Below are positions 1 to 12,003 of a DNA stretch of 47,829 nucleotides, one piece after another. This DNA comes from Teratosphaeria epicoccoides. Its lineage: Eukaryota > Ascomycota > Dothideomycetes > Mycosphaerellales > Teratosphaeriaceae. Both the position numbers and the translations under genes were made by a program. Numbering within the stretch: the stretch's first letter is position 1; each line of letters opens with the position of its first letter. The stretch covers positions 1-47,829 of the forward strand of contig JADDMT010000179.1 in NCBI GenBank assembly GCA_021401465.1, given 5' to 3'. Below the pieces are notes generated by a model. The model was not told the origin of the DNA and searched no databases. It saw only the letters and a program-made list of their open reading frames with translations.

Positions 1-652
1 TCCTATCTATAATTTTCTGCAGTGGCTTGTAGTCACCACATACGCTACTGCGGTGTTCTCGTGATACAGGCTCGTCTTACATCGGACACCTTACCTCGCG
101 ACCAGTGGGACTCACCAAACAATAGATCTGTTTTCTTGAGATGCACGCGGTGTGCACGATGGTAAGACGGTGAATCCAAGCTCACGAGCCTCGCTCTTCA
201 ATCAAGCGGTAGTCGGTCCCACCGGGTCGCAGGGCGTGATCAATGTGTTCCAGATAGACATTCCCGAGAGCAAGTGACCATCGTTCTATGCTGAGTACTT
301 GCGCTTGTATAATGCTACATGCATCGCAGAAACATAAGAGAAATGCAGATTCGCGCCCGCTGGATCTCAAGCCATTAATACAATCGGACGAAAACGCTTC
401 CGATGACCTGTTCATGTTCCGGGCTCATCTCGACAGCAAGCTATGCTGCTTCCACTTCGTCTCCAGCTTCCTCGCCTGCTGTTTGTCCTCCTTCCCACCT
501 CCGTCGCCTCCCAGCAAAAACAAGGCTCGCTGGATCTGGCGTACGTCTGATCCGCCGCCTGCGAACTTGCCAGCGTGTGCTCCACGGCCACGCGCCTTCG
601 ATTGCGGCTCTTCCGCTCTTGCCGCAATTGAGCTGTCCTCCCGGCCTTCAAT
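1..652. other. 3' flank of the citrate synthase gene, no gene seen
   Basis: This stretch lies downstream of the stop codon of the minus-strand citrate synthase gene, and its right part is probably 3' UTR. Open frames on both strands are short, rich in Ser/Pro/Arg, change frame without splice signals and show no recognisable domain. I see no RNA gene. Confidence 0.5.
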
Positions 653-2171
653 TCACAGCTTCACACCGACGAGCTTGGCCCATGCCTCAGTAGAGAATGA
701 CTTGGGCCTCTCGATTGGAGCACCGACTGCACGGTCAATGATGAGCTGAGGGAGGACACCCAGCGCACGGCTGACACCGAAGAGGACCGTGTAGTAGTTC
801 TGCTCGGTGAGGCCGTAGTACTGAAGAAGCACACCGGAGTGAGCGTCAACATTCGGGTATGGGTTCTTGGTCTTGCCATGCTCGGTGAGAACACCTGGAG
901 CAATCTTGTAGACTTGGCTGACAAGCTTGAACATTGGGTCGTCCGGCAGATGCTTCAGGGCGAATTCGCGCTGGCTGACGTAGCGTGGGTCAGTCTTCCT
1001 CAGCACAGCGTGACCATAACCAGGCACAACACGGCCGCTCTTCAGGGTGTCCCAGAGGTACTTGGTGATGTTCTCGTCGGAAAGGTCAGAGCCAACAGTA
1101 GACTTCATCTCCTGTAGCCACTTGAGCACTTCCTGGTTGGCAAGACCGTGCAGAGGACCAGCAAGACCATTGAGACCAGCAGCGAGCGAGAGGTAAGGAG
1201 AAGACAAGGCGGAGCCGACTAAGTGAGTGGTGTGAGCAGACACATTGCCACCCTCGTGGTCAGTGTGGATGGTCAGGTAGAGACGCATAAGCTCGACAAA
1301 GTCCTTGTTGTCCGCGAAGCCAAGTTGGTTGGCCAAGTTGTACGAGAAGTCCTTGTCCTTTTGAATCGCCGGCACCTTGCCATCCTTGTAGACGTTGCGA
1401 TAGATGCGGGACGCAATCGTGGGGAGCTTGGCGATCAAATCCATGCTGTCCTCGAAAGTGTGCTCCCAGTACTCCGTCTTCTTCATGCCTTTAGCGTACG
1501 CCTTAGCAAAGTTCGATTCGTGCTCAAGGGCAGTGACGGCAAGCGAGAATTGAGCCATTGGGTGGAGGTCGTTCGGGCAGCGGTCGATGAGCTCGGTGAC
1601 AAAGGATGGGACATCACTGCGGGCGGCCCACTCGGCGGACAGATCGCGGACTTGTTGCTCAGATGGAACCTCGCCAGTCAGGAGGAGCCAGAAGAGACCT
1701 TCTGGCAGCGGCTCCTGGCCACCTGGTGCTTTGGGGAGGACTTCTTGGCACTCTGGAATGGTGCGACCACGAAAGCGAATGCCCTCTTCGGAGTCGAGGA
1801 CTGAGCCTTCCCATACCAAAGACTTGATGCCACGGGCACCACCGTAGACTTGGTCAAGAGTGACCTCACCAACGACCTTGTTGCCGCCCTCTTTCCTCAG
1901 CTTCTTGATCTGCTCGATCTTCTCTGGAAGACCAGCGGCGAAGGTCTCTTTGAGGGACTGCGATGAGATGCATGATTAGCTGTTGTCCCATCTTGGTTGT
2001 TGAAGCCGGTATTGCATTGAAGCTGGGAATGTGAGGCTTCAAACGTACAGCGCTCTTGCTCGGAGTGGCGTAAGTCCTCGCAGCATTGAGGGCGCTTCGC
2101 TGCGCGGCACTGCTGCTCTGGGTCGCCATGGCGCGGCGGAGCGCAGTGCGAGAGATGCTGGAGATGGCCAT
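653..2171 (-). CDS. cit1: Citrate synthase, mitochondrial (2 exons: 2171-2049, 1957-653)
   Basis: Citrate synthase condenses acetyl-CoA with oxaloacetate in the mitochondrial matrix, the first step of the TCA cycle. The spliced product is 475 residues, normal for fungal enzymes. Exon 1 (41 codons) is a Ser/Ala/Arg-rich targeting peptide starting MAISSISRTALRR, with a second in-frame Met at codon 15. A 91 bp phase-0 intron (1958-2048) has donor GTACGT and an acceptor ending GCAG. It joins ATPSKSA to SLKETFAAG, the usual start of the mature enzyme. The catalytic triad is visible: His about 311 in GPLHGLANQEVL, His about 357 in the family signature GYGHAVLRKTDPR, and Asp about 412 in NPYPNVDAHSG. 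The enzyme appears intact. It is divergent from the gene at 3444 across a 1.3 kb spacer. The 'mitochondrial' call rests on the leader, since methylcitrate synthase is a close paralogue. Confidence 0.96.
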
Positions 2172-3443
2172 GTTTGAACGACGGTCGCTTCAACAAAGGC
2201 GACTGTTTATGAAGCACAGGCTGCTGACTTTGGAGGCGAAATTCACAGTTGCGAGTCTCGGAAATCTGCAAAGAAATGGAGAAGGACGGTGCGTGAAGTA
2301 AAGAAGTGACGGCTGGGATCGTTGGCGCTGCAGAAAACAGCTGCTGAGAGCTCCGGAAGTGTGCACTGACGTTTGTCGGCACGGAGGTGAGCAGGGGTGC
2401 AGCGGAGCAGCCAGATATCGGGAAGGGCTGAGGCTCGGCTGCCCTTCTGCCATTGATCTCGGCTACATGGGCACATCGGCACCGTCGGTGTACCTCACTA
2501 CATAGATGTCTGCTGATATACGGAGATTTCGCAGCTGCACGCGATCTCATGTGATTGAGTATACGTGCGCGGCTTCTGCACCGCGCACGTGCTTCCGCTT
2601 CCCGAGACCCAAATTTGTTAGCGTGACCGAGTCCTTTCTCGCTGCGGGAATGTGCAAAGATGGCATGTTCTGTTTTCACCTTCCATCGCCTCTGTCAACG
2701 ACAGCCGATCGCAACATCAACGTCTCGCGGGCCTCCTCTCGTCCACTGTGCGACATTGAATCTCGACAATAGGCTGCACCAGCACGAGCGCAGAGTAGCG
2801 CCGGGAGACCGCGCTTCACCGCAGGTACGATTGGGAAGGCGCAACGAATAGCTCCTGCCTTCCTTGACATTCACGGATATCGACGTAAACCTGTGGACGG
2901 CGTGGCAGGCGCGGATCACGTGTTCACCGCCGCGGCTCACCTGTGCCTCACGTGGTAGAGGCTGCAAGCAGATTCAAGAGCTCGCGTTCCATCGCTCGTG
3001 CTTTGTGGAAGGACACTTCGTGTTTGCGCACACCGACACAAACATTATTGTCGTCGGAACAGACTTCCCGATATCGGTCAACCCGGTCATCCACCGCTGG
3101 GCCTTTGTCAACCGCCATCCAGAGACATCGAGCGCGTGGCGCACGCAAATTGACATCGGGTACGTGTCTGCAGCACGACGCCCGGCTCACACCCCCTCAG
3201 TATATCGAAACACGCAGATCTCAGTAAAGCCGCGCAAGGCCATTCGAGACATCCACTGCACCTCTGGTCGACATATTGTGGCGCAGCAGTAAGCGTTCAT
3301 GCTCTGACACTGACGCATTGTTGCCGTAGTACACTTACCTCTTCGCATACAGTAGAGTGCGTGCACCATCTCAGAAGACTTTGCCCTGTAGGCGCGTGGT
3401 TTGCTGTAGTCTGGACTAGCCATCGTAGGCGCGCGTAGACACC
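2172..3443. promoter_or_regulatory. Divergent promoter region between citrate synthase and the Nrd1/Seb1-type gene
   Basis: This 1.27 kb spacer separates the two start codons and should hold both promoters. The sequence shows three CACGTG palindromes (near 2587, 2919 and 2951), the core bound by bHLH factors such as Cbf1 and USF-type proteins, but no clear TATA box. Short open frames here, the longest at 2864-3292, have no recognisable domain or splice support and I do not call them genes. Regulation by a bHLH factor is inference only. Confidence 0.4.
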
Positions 3444-5876
3444 ATGGCCACCAACATCATCACCGAGCTAGATCAGCAGCTCGCTTCCCTCAATCAGCTC
3501 AAGCCACCAGGTGCTAGTAAGGGTAAGATTTCGAGCATCACGCAGCTATGCCTTAGCAACATACAGGTAAGGCACACGTCTCCGACCCTCTGAAATTCGC
3601 CCACAGAAATGCGTACTGACAGCATCAAGGCCGAGACGAACATCGTGCAATCTCTCTACCGTGCTCTCAAGAAGGCGCCTGCAACGCACAAGCTTGGCGC
3701 ACTGTACGTGATTGACAGTGTCGTCCGGCAGTGGATCGAGAAGGCCAAGCAAAATGGTCAAGACTTGAACATTGAAGGCCGCGGTGAGCCAGGCACATAC
3801 CCTGCCGCTGTCAAGCGCGTGACCGAGCTCATGCCTGCTCTGTTCGACGATATCATCAAAGGCCTTCCAGAAGAGCAGAAGTCCAAGCTCGAGAACATGG
3901 TCGGCATCTGGGAGAAGAGCAGCACGTTTCCTGCCAAGCTTCTGACAGAGTTTAGGCAGAAGTTCGTTGGTGATGTCGTTCGGACGAATGGTGCCGCTGC
4001 CGCCACCACCGCTGTAGCTCCCGCGGTACAGGTCGGTGGCAAATTTCAAGCGCCAGTGCCCAGTAGGCCATGCTACACACCTGTTGGTTATCCGCCAGAG
4101 CACTTGTATGCACAGGGTCTCATGCCCAAGAAGCCGACGCCTGCGCAGGCGAGTGTGATGCCGGCGCCTGCTCTGCCGATGCCACCAGCTCAACAGGCTC
4201 CTCCTGCCCAACAGCCCGCTCCAGCGCAGGACGTAAACAGCCTTCTGGCTCAACTGGCGAATGTTATGCCCGTGACCGCTCCTGCTCAAACACCAGCGGG
4301 TCCGCCGCCGGCTGCGCTCCCGCCACCACAGTCGTTGCCTCAGCAGCTGCCTCCCAACGTTGCAGCCTTATTCGCGCAGAGCGGTTTGCCGCCACCACCG
4401 TTGCCACCTCCACCAACACAGCCGCAGACTGCAGCCTTCTCGGCTCCGCCGCCTGCGCAGATGCCTGGCTTTCAGCTGCCGCAAGGCTTCCCCGGCTACC
4501 CACCTCAGCCACCGCCATCGATACCTCAACAGTATGCGGTTGCACCTCCGCCACCACAGTCTCAGCAGCCTGCGCCGCCGGCAGACCCACTTGGCCCGTT
4601 GCGCGGCATACTGCCACAAAATATACTCAATGACCAATCCAAGCTCGTCATGGCACTCAACCTGTTGCAGGATTTGCAGAAGCAAGGGCTACCGATGGAG
4701 CAATGGGGCCCAGTATTGCAAGCTTTCAGTGCTGCACAGCCTTCGACGGAGCAGAGCAATGGCCACGAGCAGTACGACCGCCGCCGTAGTCGCAGCCCAG
4801 ATCGCGGCGGGCGCCGAGGACGAGCTAGCCCAGTATATGGCACATATGAGGAAATTGCGGCCAGGGGATTACATGGTGACGACCGCGGAAACAGGAACGG
4901 CAAAGCACGTGGCTACAGACAACGATCGCCTATCATGCGCAACAGTCCTGGGGCGGTAGCTATGAATGGTATGCCGATGCAGCCGAAATTCGTCGCTCTG
5001 GACAACACATTGCCACCAGAACATATAAAGGTACTATCTCGCACGCTGTTCGTCGGTGGTGTCAATGGCAGCCCGGCTGAGATTGAGGCACTATTCGAGC
5101 GATTCGGTCGAGTGCAAACTTGCATCGCTCAAAAAGAGAAGCGACACGCATTCGTCAAGATGACGACCCGTCAACACGCTATGAATGCCAAGCAAGGTGT
5201 GGATGCTCTGCAAGCTGCCAATGACCGCGACGTCATGCAAATTGCGCGCCAGACCAAATGGGGAGTTGGCTTCGGGCCTCGCGAGTGCTGCGACTATCAA
5301 CGTGGCGAGAGCGTTATTCCCATCCGCAAGCTTACCGATGCTGATGTGAAGTGGCTTTTGACTGCAGAGTTCGGCGGCACTGGTGGAAGACCTTTGGAGG
5401 GTGGCATGGTACTCGAGGAGCCGGACATCGAGATCGGCGCCGGCGTGTCTAGTAAGGCGATGTCGAGGCGCGTCGTTCCTCAGGAAGGAGGCGTGCCCGA
5501 GACCCCAATGGCACCACCGCCTCAGCAAGCACCGCAACAGGAGCCGCATCAGCCGAGGTCAGCTCGCAAGCGCGATCGGAGGAACGACGAAAATGAGGAA
5601 CAACATCAAGGTGCCAAGCACGAAGGCGGTGGAGGCAAGAATAGGCACGGTAGGAAGCATAAGAAGCACCAACATGATTACGACAGGGATACTACGCAGC
5701 AGTATGGGCCGGTCACTGGCAATTCTGCTGGGCAGGCGGGCCTGCCGTATGGTGAATTCGAGACATACCAGCTACCGGCGAGGCAACCGGAGCCTGTTGC
5801 TGTCGCCACGCCGCCGGCTGTCCCAACTTTCGGCTTTAGCCTGCCTGGCGTTGGTGGCGCTCCCGCGTACCGGTAA
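3444..5876 (+). CDS. seb1: CID and RRM RNA-binding protein of the Nrd1/Seb1 family (exons 3444-3566, 3630-5876)
   Basis: Nrd1/Seb1 proteins bind the phosphorylated C-terminal domain of RNA polymerase II and nascent RNA in the nucleus, and act in 3' processing and termination. The predicted product is 789 residues. Residues 1 to about 145 form the CTD-interacting domain: ELDQQLASLNQLKPPGASKGKI, then helices ending in THKLGALYVIDSVVRQW. A Pro/Gln/Ala-rich low-complexity region covers about 205-365, an Arg/Ser patch with RRRSRSPDRGGRRGR lies near 420-445, and the RRM is at about 512-585 with RNP-like LFVGGVNGS and HAFVKM. It is followed by the family-typical WGVGFGPRECCDYQ and a basic His/Lys-rich tail. 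The 63 bp intron (3567-3629) has donor GTAAGG and branch CTGAC nine bases before its AG. Splicing there gives SNIQ-AETNIVQ, the expected helix spacing, whereas starting at the ATG at 3609 would lose the first CID helices. It could equally be named nrd1 or SCAF4/8-like. Confidence 0.92.
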
Positions 5877-8103
5877 CTTCGGCTCTAATATGAGAGCGCG
5901 ATGCGATGACGATTGTCTGGCGTGGAGGCCGGGTTGAGAGTCGCGGTCGCTGAATGACTTCGTCATTCCTTCTTATCTGCTTTCATACGACGCCAGGCCG
6001 GCTCACTTTGAGCATGCCTACGTTCCAGAAGGCGAAGTGCGCGGATGCGAGAACGAAAAATTGCATTGCGCTGTCGTTTGTTTCTCGCCACTGCGTGTGC
6101 TGCGAGGGAAAGCATGGGTCGCATCTCGGGTTGCAAACCGTAGAATAATATACGAGCTTGTATCTTCAATCGTCCTTTACGAACCACAAGATTCGGCTCG
6201 GCCTCTTCCGTCAACTCCCAACGAGTCGTCGGACCGGCGGCTGAGTGGATATCTCATTGGGTCCATGTCGCCATCATTAGTGCATATCACTGTCACGGTC
6301 ATGTTGATAGACAGGTCAAGGCTGACCGATGACGAGGATAGAGAAAGGGCGACTCAATGACTGCAACTGTGACCGTCACTTGACCAACAGGGCTTGATCG
6401 ACTGTTAAAGAAGGCCGGACCCTCCTTGCTAGCCTTGAAGTGATTGCTAGTTGCACGCAGTGTGATAATTCCAACTTCGGTCCATCCCTTCGGTCGATGT
6501 CAGGTGACCCGGTCAGTCGTCATGTCACTAGCCTTGACCATTGTCCATTCAGTTGAGATCTACGTTGAGATGCAAGGGGGCTTTGTAGCGGAGTGGTACG
6601 ACTGCTGTGTACACGGAGCTTTTTGACACATGACCTTGTGAAGATGCACCAAGTCAACGAATGATTGCCAACCCACAGTCAGCAAGGCTCGTCCTATTGC
6701 GCGATATGAGTGTTGAAATGCCGAGGAAGTATCTATAACGGAGCTCAACTCTTGGACCGACTCACGGAGAGGCTTGAGACGTGAAAAGGGGTCGCTCTCG
6801 CGCTGAGCTTGCAAGGCGCATTGACTAGAGCGAGCAGCTTTGAAACGTCACTGGCCCCACTGACGGCGCCGCACTGTGCACCAAAAAAAATATCTGGACT
6901 TGAAGCACCTCTCTGGACTATGCTTGCCACTTCTCATTCGCCAGCACTGATGCATGGAGCCAATCTGGTGCTTGGCGTAGTAGCAACCTACACGAAGCAT
7001 CTATCTAGTACATGATCAGCAAAAGTATATGATATATTACAGCAAATACATGCATGTGACTAAAGTGCAAAACCTACCTCCTTCGACCTTCCTCCCCGGC
7101 CTTCCTTGAAAGTACAGGCAGGTTGAAACTTCCGACCGTGCCACTCGAAGGACACCTTCTACAGCGCCGCTGGAGAGACCATTAGGTGAATGAAGCAAGC
7201 CCACGGGAGTTTTGACTCCACTGCTTCGGCGATTCGTTTGATCTGTGATGAAGTTGTTAGTATGAGGTGTGAACGACTGCGCAAGGAGTGTGAAATGACC
7301 TTGCCAGCGCCTAGGCTCCTTTCCCAACAGTGACAAGTTGACACAGGATTTTGGTAGTCACCCGGCCATCCTGGCTTGCGCTTTGACGATCGGTTGTTAC
7401 CTTGCCTGAGATATAGTTTTACTGCAATATTCGATGGGAAACCGAGTGTTGCGCCTTCAGGGAGCCGCGAGAGCATCTGGGCACAGGGAAGTGCCGAGTG
7501 GCAGACTGCTGACTTGACGTGCTGCACGACATCTTCGACCATAGTAGAAGAGCCAGAGCGCAATAAAGTGGGGATGCTTGCGGTCCTGGTACAGGCCGGA
7601 CAGAATGCGGCGCTATCATCTTCTCGCCCAAGTCGCAGGCAGGCAGGCATTGCGGCGTGACGTTACCACACAGTGAATGGTAACACCTGGAAAGCTAGAT
7701 TGCGCACTGCGACGTTTGGATGCATTGAGCAGCCTCCGACAAGCTTCAACAAGGAAGCATGGTGCCGGGTGCACCTCACGTCCTCCGTATTGGTCAGTCA
7801 CGAACGCACCTTCCTCTTCCGGCGTTCCGGCGCCAGCCGCGGCTATCACCGGCGCAATTGTGGCCACCGCGTTGACGGTGGGTACGATGAGGCGAATTAA
7901 TTGCATTATATTGCACAAGGGTGTCGTTACATATATCGAGTACAATTACAGAACAGTCACCTAACCATGACGCCGAAGCCCATCCAGGCTCCTACCGCGC
8001 TGCAACAGTCGCCGCACTTTTGCCGTCACCTGCGCCGCGCTATGCAACCTCTACCTGGGCCCGACTGAATCATGATCAAGCGTAATCAGATGCGCATGTA
8101 GGA
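5877..8103. other. Intergenic region between convergent genes, no supported gene
   Basis: The plus-strand Nrd1/Seb1 gene and minus-strand rvb2 converge on this 2.2 kb region, so its edges are 3' UTR. The largest open frames (minus 7159-7650 and 7616-7945, plus 7677-7964) overlap each other, lack recognisable domains and have no convincing splice pattern. A short-lived or lineage-specific small gene on the minus strand at 7,160-7,945 cannot be excluded. Base composition is like that of the neighbouring genes, and no repeat or RIP signature is seen. Confidence 0.45.
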
Positions 8104-9578
8104 TCACGACACCTCCATCGCATCGCCACCCACTCCATTTTGACTCCCGCCTAGTACCACGGCGCCATCATCACCAATGAATCTCCTCTCGAACTCAGTC
8201 ACCAACTTTGCACTCCTGTTCGGGTCGTAGAAAAGTCGGTAGCTCCGCTCAACATCTTGCGCGTCCACCTCCTTTGCTCGCCGCTTCTGTGCCAGGAGAT
8301 GGGAAGTGGTGATGAGATTGCTGGCGTATCGCAGTCCAGCTTCCGCGCCAAATTTTGTAAGCAGAGCTAACGCATTAGGACTGATGTCAATCTCCTCTTC
8401 TTGGGCGCGTATCGACAGAATCTCTCGGATTTCGTCTTCGGCGTACGGTGATGTGGATATAATGACGACACGGTCCAGGAAGTCCAGAGGTAAACCGTGC
8501 GGCGATCGATAGCTCGTTCCTCTGATGGTGGTTGATCCTCGGTTGGAGGCCATGATAACGATAGGCGCCAGCTCGTCCTCCAAAGCCCGATTGATGAATG
8601 AAAAACACTCAATGTCCAGCATGTGCACCTCATCAATGAACAGCACACCTGGTACGATCTCTGCCTTGCCCTCTTCCCGCCACTCTGCCACCTTGGTGTT
8701 GATTTGCTCGCGAACTTCGCTCCTGATTTCACCTGTGTCGCCCGAGAACAGCGCAAGAAATCCCTGGGTCCTGCTATTGATGACATCGATCTCGTGCAAG
8801 CTCACAGTGTGTACGGTCTCTCTGCGCACTTGCAGCTCGCCATCGGGACATTGCACAAACTTGGTGTCCGGGCCCATTGCATCGTAATCTCGACTCCTGG
8901 TGTAACTCCTGCCCAGCTTCGTGATCCTTCCACTGGCCTTGTCAATGCTGATAATGTCGCCTGCCATGACCTTCTCCTTCGTCATGCTGTCAATCATCCT
9001 CGTGCCCATATCATACAGCGTTTCCATATCCGTCGTCTTGAGCGTCAGCTTCCCACTCTTGTTGTTGCCGGTCACGGACCTGTCGATCTGAATCTCGACC
9101 ACCTCACCCTCGATGACCTCACTCTCCTCTCGTATCCGCACGCCAATGCTCTTTCTGAAAGCCTGCTCCAATGCCTCCGTCTTACTCATTTCCAGGCTGA
9201 AGATTTCTGAGCTCGCCAACATCGTGAACGGGACGTCCTCGCCCAGACCTTTGCTCATGCCTATCGCGATTGCTGTCTTGCCTGTGCTGGGAGGACCAGA
9301 AATGAGGACTGCCCGTCCAGCGATCTTGCCCTCCTTGGCCATTTGAAGGATGATTGACGCAGCTTTGCGCGCCTTCTGCTGACCGACCAGTCCATCTGCG
9401 CTGGGTTTCGGGGTCAGAGTATCAGGAGTCACGCCAAGTCCTCGAATGTGAGAATGTGCTGCGATCAGGTTCAGAACTTGTCGTTCTTTCGAGTCTGATA
9501 CGGTTGTAATGTTCTGCAGACATGTCAGCCTCCCGGAATGCAAACAGAATATCAATTGGAATGGCGTACAGCAGCCAT
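8104..9578 (-). CDS. rvb2: RuvB-like AAA+ ATPase 2 / Reptin (exons 9578-9570, 9513-8104)
   Basis: Rvb2 assembles with Rvb1 into a hexamer or dodecamer and serves INO80, SWR1 and R2TP complexes in chromatin remodelling and snoRNP and PIKK assembly. The predicted product is 472 residues against 471 in budding yeast. The core starts NITTVSDSKERQVLNLIAAH and contains the family HSHIRGLGV. It has Walker A GPPSTGKT (about 76-83), the OB-fold insertion (about 120-290), Walker B with DEVH (about 297-300), sensor-1 SNRG, and the Arg-finger region FLDRVVI. The start codon sits in a 9-nt exon encoding only Met-Ala-Ala. It is followed by a 56 bp phase-0 intron (9514-9569) with donor GTACGC, branch CTGAC and acceptor TGCAG. 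The gene is divergent from 9845, sharing a 266 bp promoter. The micro-exon is inference from splice signals and needs cDNA, but the rest is certain. Confidence 0.96.
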
Positions 9579-9844
9579 TGCGGTCGAGATGGCGGGGCGC
9601 CTGTCGCGCAACACAAGTCAATATAACTGTTTACGCAGAATCTCGACGGACGAGCAAACCGACCAAAAGATGTCGCGGGTCAGTGTAAAGCTCGTCTGTC
9701 TCGATTGCACGGCAACTCGCGAAGCAAGGTCCGAGCTCCAGCAGAAACGCGCTAGCGGAGAATTCCGAGACGCCCGCAGTATAAACATCTGAAACTCTCC
9801 AGTCGCTTCTTCCGACCATCCATGCTTCGCACTCACTATGCGCC
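9579..9844. promoter_or_regulatory. Compact bidirectional promoter between rvb2 and the coiled-coil gene
   Basis: Only 266 bp separate the predicted start codons of two divergent genes, so their core promoters must overlap or abut. No clear TATA box is visible. Shared regulation is plausible but not shown. Confidence 0.5.
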
Positions 9845-12003
9845 ATGGATCCGCGCAGGCCTGGGTACAATTCAGACATTGCGAAGCGCAAGCCTAGCAC
9901 GTCGCCACCGAACGGTGCACCTGCCAAAGTACAGAAGACTGTCAATGGTAAAATTCACTTGGAGACAGGTCAGCCAAGCTCGTTTGATATTGAGGCATGC
10001 TGACTAGTTTTCTAGGAGGGGGATTTGGAGCGACATCACCAAAGGGCGGGCCTGCGCCCCCGGCGCCCATGGCACCCGGTTCGCTCGTCGATCTGCTTGT
10101 GGCCTTTGGCAATCAATGTTCCACAGTTGCTTCAACCAATGTCAACCAAAAGCAGGCTAAGACAGCTCTAGATAGAGCGAACACCGAGTTCCAGAAAATG
10201 TCAGAGCACTTTCAAGCATTTCCACAGATTAAGGAGCAGAAGACTGCCGCACAAAGCAAGGCCGAAAAGAGTTTTAAGGCCGCCGACGCCGAGCTTGAAC
10301 AGCAGAGATATGCCCAGAAGCACCTTGCAACGAGCATCGCGGCACTTTTGCAACAATCTCAACCGTCTGCAAGCACTAGTGACCCTACTTCGGCTGAGTT
10401 GAAACAGGTCGAACAGAAATGCATTGACCTAGAGAAGAGGCTCGGCAATCTTAACTACGTCTCCTCGGATGAAATGCAGCGTATTGACGATAAGTGTAAC
10501 GTTTTGAAAACTACGGTTGCCGAGCTGTCCGAATTGGTGGAGGAGAGCAAATATGCGGAAAGCCGTGTGAAGGACCTGCACCGCAAGTATGACCAGACCG
10601 AGAAAGATCTGAAGGCTATCGAGGGTGCGTACCCAAAAACTGTCGCCGCTCGGTATTGAATGCTGACAATCATTGATGCAGGGCGGCTCTCAAGCCTCCG
10701 GAATCAAGTAGCTGGGGACTCCGGTGACAGTCTTAAGGAGAAGGTCATTTCCCTCATGGCGAGGGCCGAGACCCCCAAAATCACGTCTGGCACGGTTGAC
10801 AAGCTAGACACCTGGACTGCGCAAGAAATTGAAACAAGATTGCAGCATGAGAAGGATCTGGCGCAAGATGAAAACCAGAAGCGAGATATAGCCATCGCTC
10901 AATATGTTGAGGGCGAGATCAAGGCAGTCAACGAGAAGATATCTGCAATGTCTCAGCAAATCACAGCCATATCAGGCGCACGCGGACACGACGTTGCGCT
11001 TTTCAATGCGCTCAAAGACGACGTCAAGAGCGACATTTCAGAAGTCAAAGAAAAGCTGGCAGCTGTGGAAGACAGGACCAAGGATTATGAGCGTACTAAG
11101 TCTGCAGTCTTCGACCAGGCTAGGGAGATCTCGAACCTGAAAGGAGAAGTCTCGACCAAGGTCGACAGAAATTTTGTTGCAGGCGCTGTGAAGGTCGCAA
11201 GGGACCAAGGTGCGGTGCAGCCACCGTCACGCACTCCAACCCCGGGTACGGTACTCCATGGCTCGTCCAATGGTACTATGACTTCGCAAATTAATGGATT
11301 CTACCCTCAACTTGACCCGAATGGGCAGCCTCATGCGGGCAGCGTCTCCCATCCATCATCATTGGAAACCGACAAGAAAATAGCAGCCCTGGAGGAGATG
11401 ACAGCGATGCTGTCGTACGTGACCAATCGTCTGCAGACACAGTACAACAACTTGACCACAGAAACTGTGTGCCAGGCCATGCTCGATCAGCTTGGTGAAG
11501 TCTGGCCCCATGCCAAGAATTGGGAAGGCTGGGTCAATGAGTTGAAGGGCAGGCAGGCGGAATTCGACAGGCAGCGAGAGGACCTGAAAGCCGCAGTCAC
11601 TCGCCTCGGCATCGACGCCGGAACGGCGTTGAAAGCTGTCACCGACGCCAAAACCACCGCGAAGGAGGCCCAGGAGTCAAGCGCAACAGCCACACGCATG
11701 GCTCAGAAAGCCGTCACAGCCAGTGCGAAAGCCACACAGATTGCTCAAGAAGCCAAGGAGTCATCTGCCACCATTGTGCAACAGACAGCTGATCAGGCAA
11801 AGTCGCTTGCCAGGCAGCATGCAAATGCTTGCGAGAAGCTGCGCGAGGAGCACGAGGGCGTCGTGAGGCAAGTCAGCGATCTTAAGTCGAGAGGCAGGAA
11901 GGAGCTCATTGAGTTGAATGGGAAAGTCAACACCATCGCGACGGAGATCAGCAGAGCCAAGGGGACGTTCGAAGCGTGGGAGGAGAGTCGTTCCAGACGC
12001 TAA
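9845..12003 (+). CDS. Large coiled-coil protein of unknown function (exons 9845-9947, 10016-10624, 10682-12003)
   Basis: I do not recognise this 677-residue protein. It starts MDPRRPGYNSDIAKRKPS, followed by a short Gly/Pro/Ala linker (about 40-58) and then long charged heptad-rich helices (about 85-280, 290-400 and 480-670). The last block is an Ala/Lys/Gln-rich helix with repeated AQKA/AQEAKESSAT motifs. No catalytic motif, signal peptide or membrane segment is visible, so a structural, tethering or cytoskeletal role is possible but unproven. Intron 2 (10625-10681) is well supported: donor GTGCGT, branch CTGAC, acceptor TGCAG, frame restored to GRLSSLRNQ. Intron 1 (9948-10015) has donor GTAAAA, branch CTGAC and acceptor CTAG. 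A weaker donor (GTCAGC at 9969) would keep the frame too and add seven residues. The alternative start at 9997 is unlikely because its first codons overlap the branch site and acceptor. Confidence 0.8.

Noticed and set aside
839..1804. Long plus-strand open frames (839-1117, 1223-1804) over the citrate synthase gene
   Set aside because: They are mirror-strand shadows of a highly conserved coding sequence on the minus strand and resemble no protein I know.
2864..3292. 142-codon plus-strand frame in the divergent promoter region
   Set aside because: No domain, many Arg/His/Thr/Ala codons typical of chance frames, and overlapping open frames on both strands.
6577..6625. tRNA-like D-arm (GCGGAGTGGTACGAC) followed by a short stem
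   Set aside because: No anticodon and T-arm of the right spacing, and no GGTTC box or acceptor stem follow.
7159..7964. Possible small gene on either strand in the rvb2 3' region
   Set aside because: The frames conflict, lack a recognised motif and have no convincing intron set.
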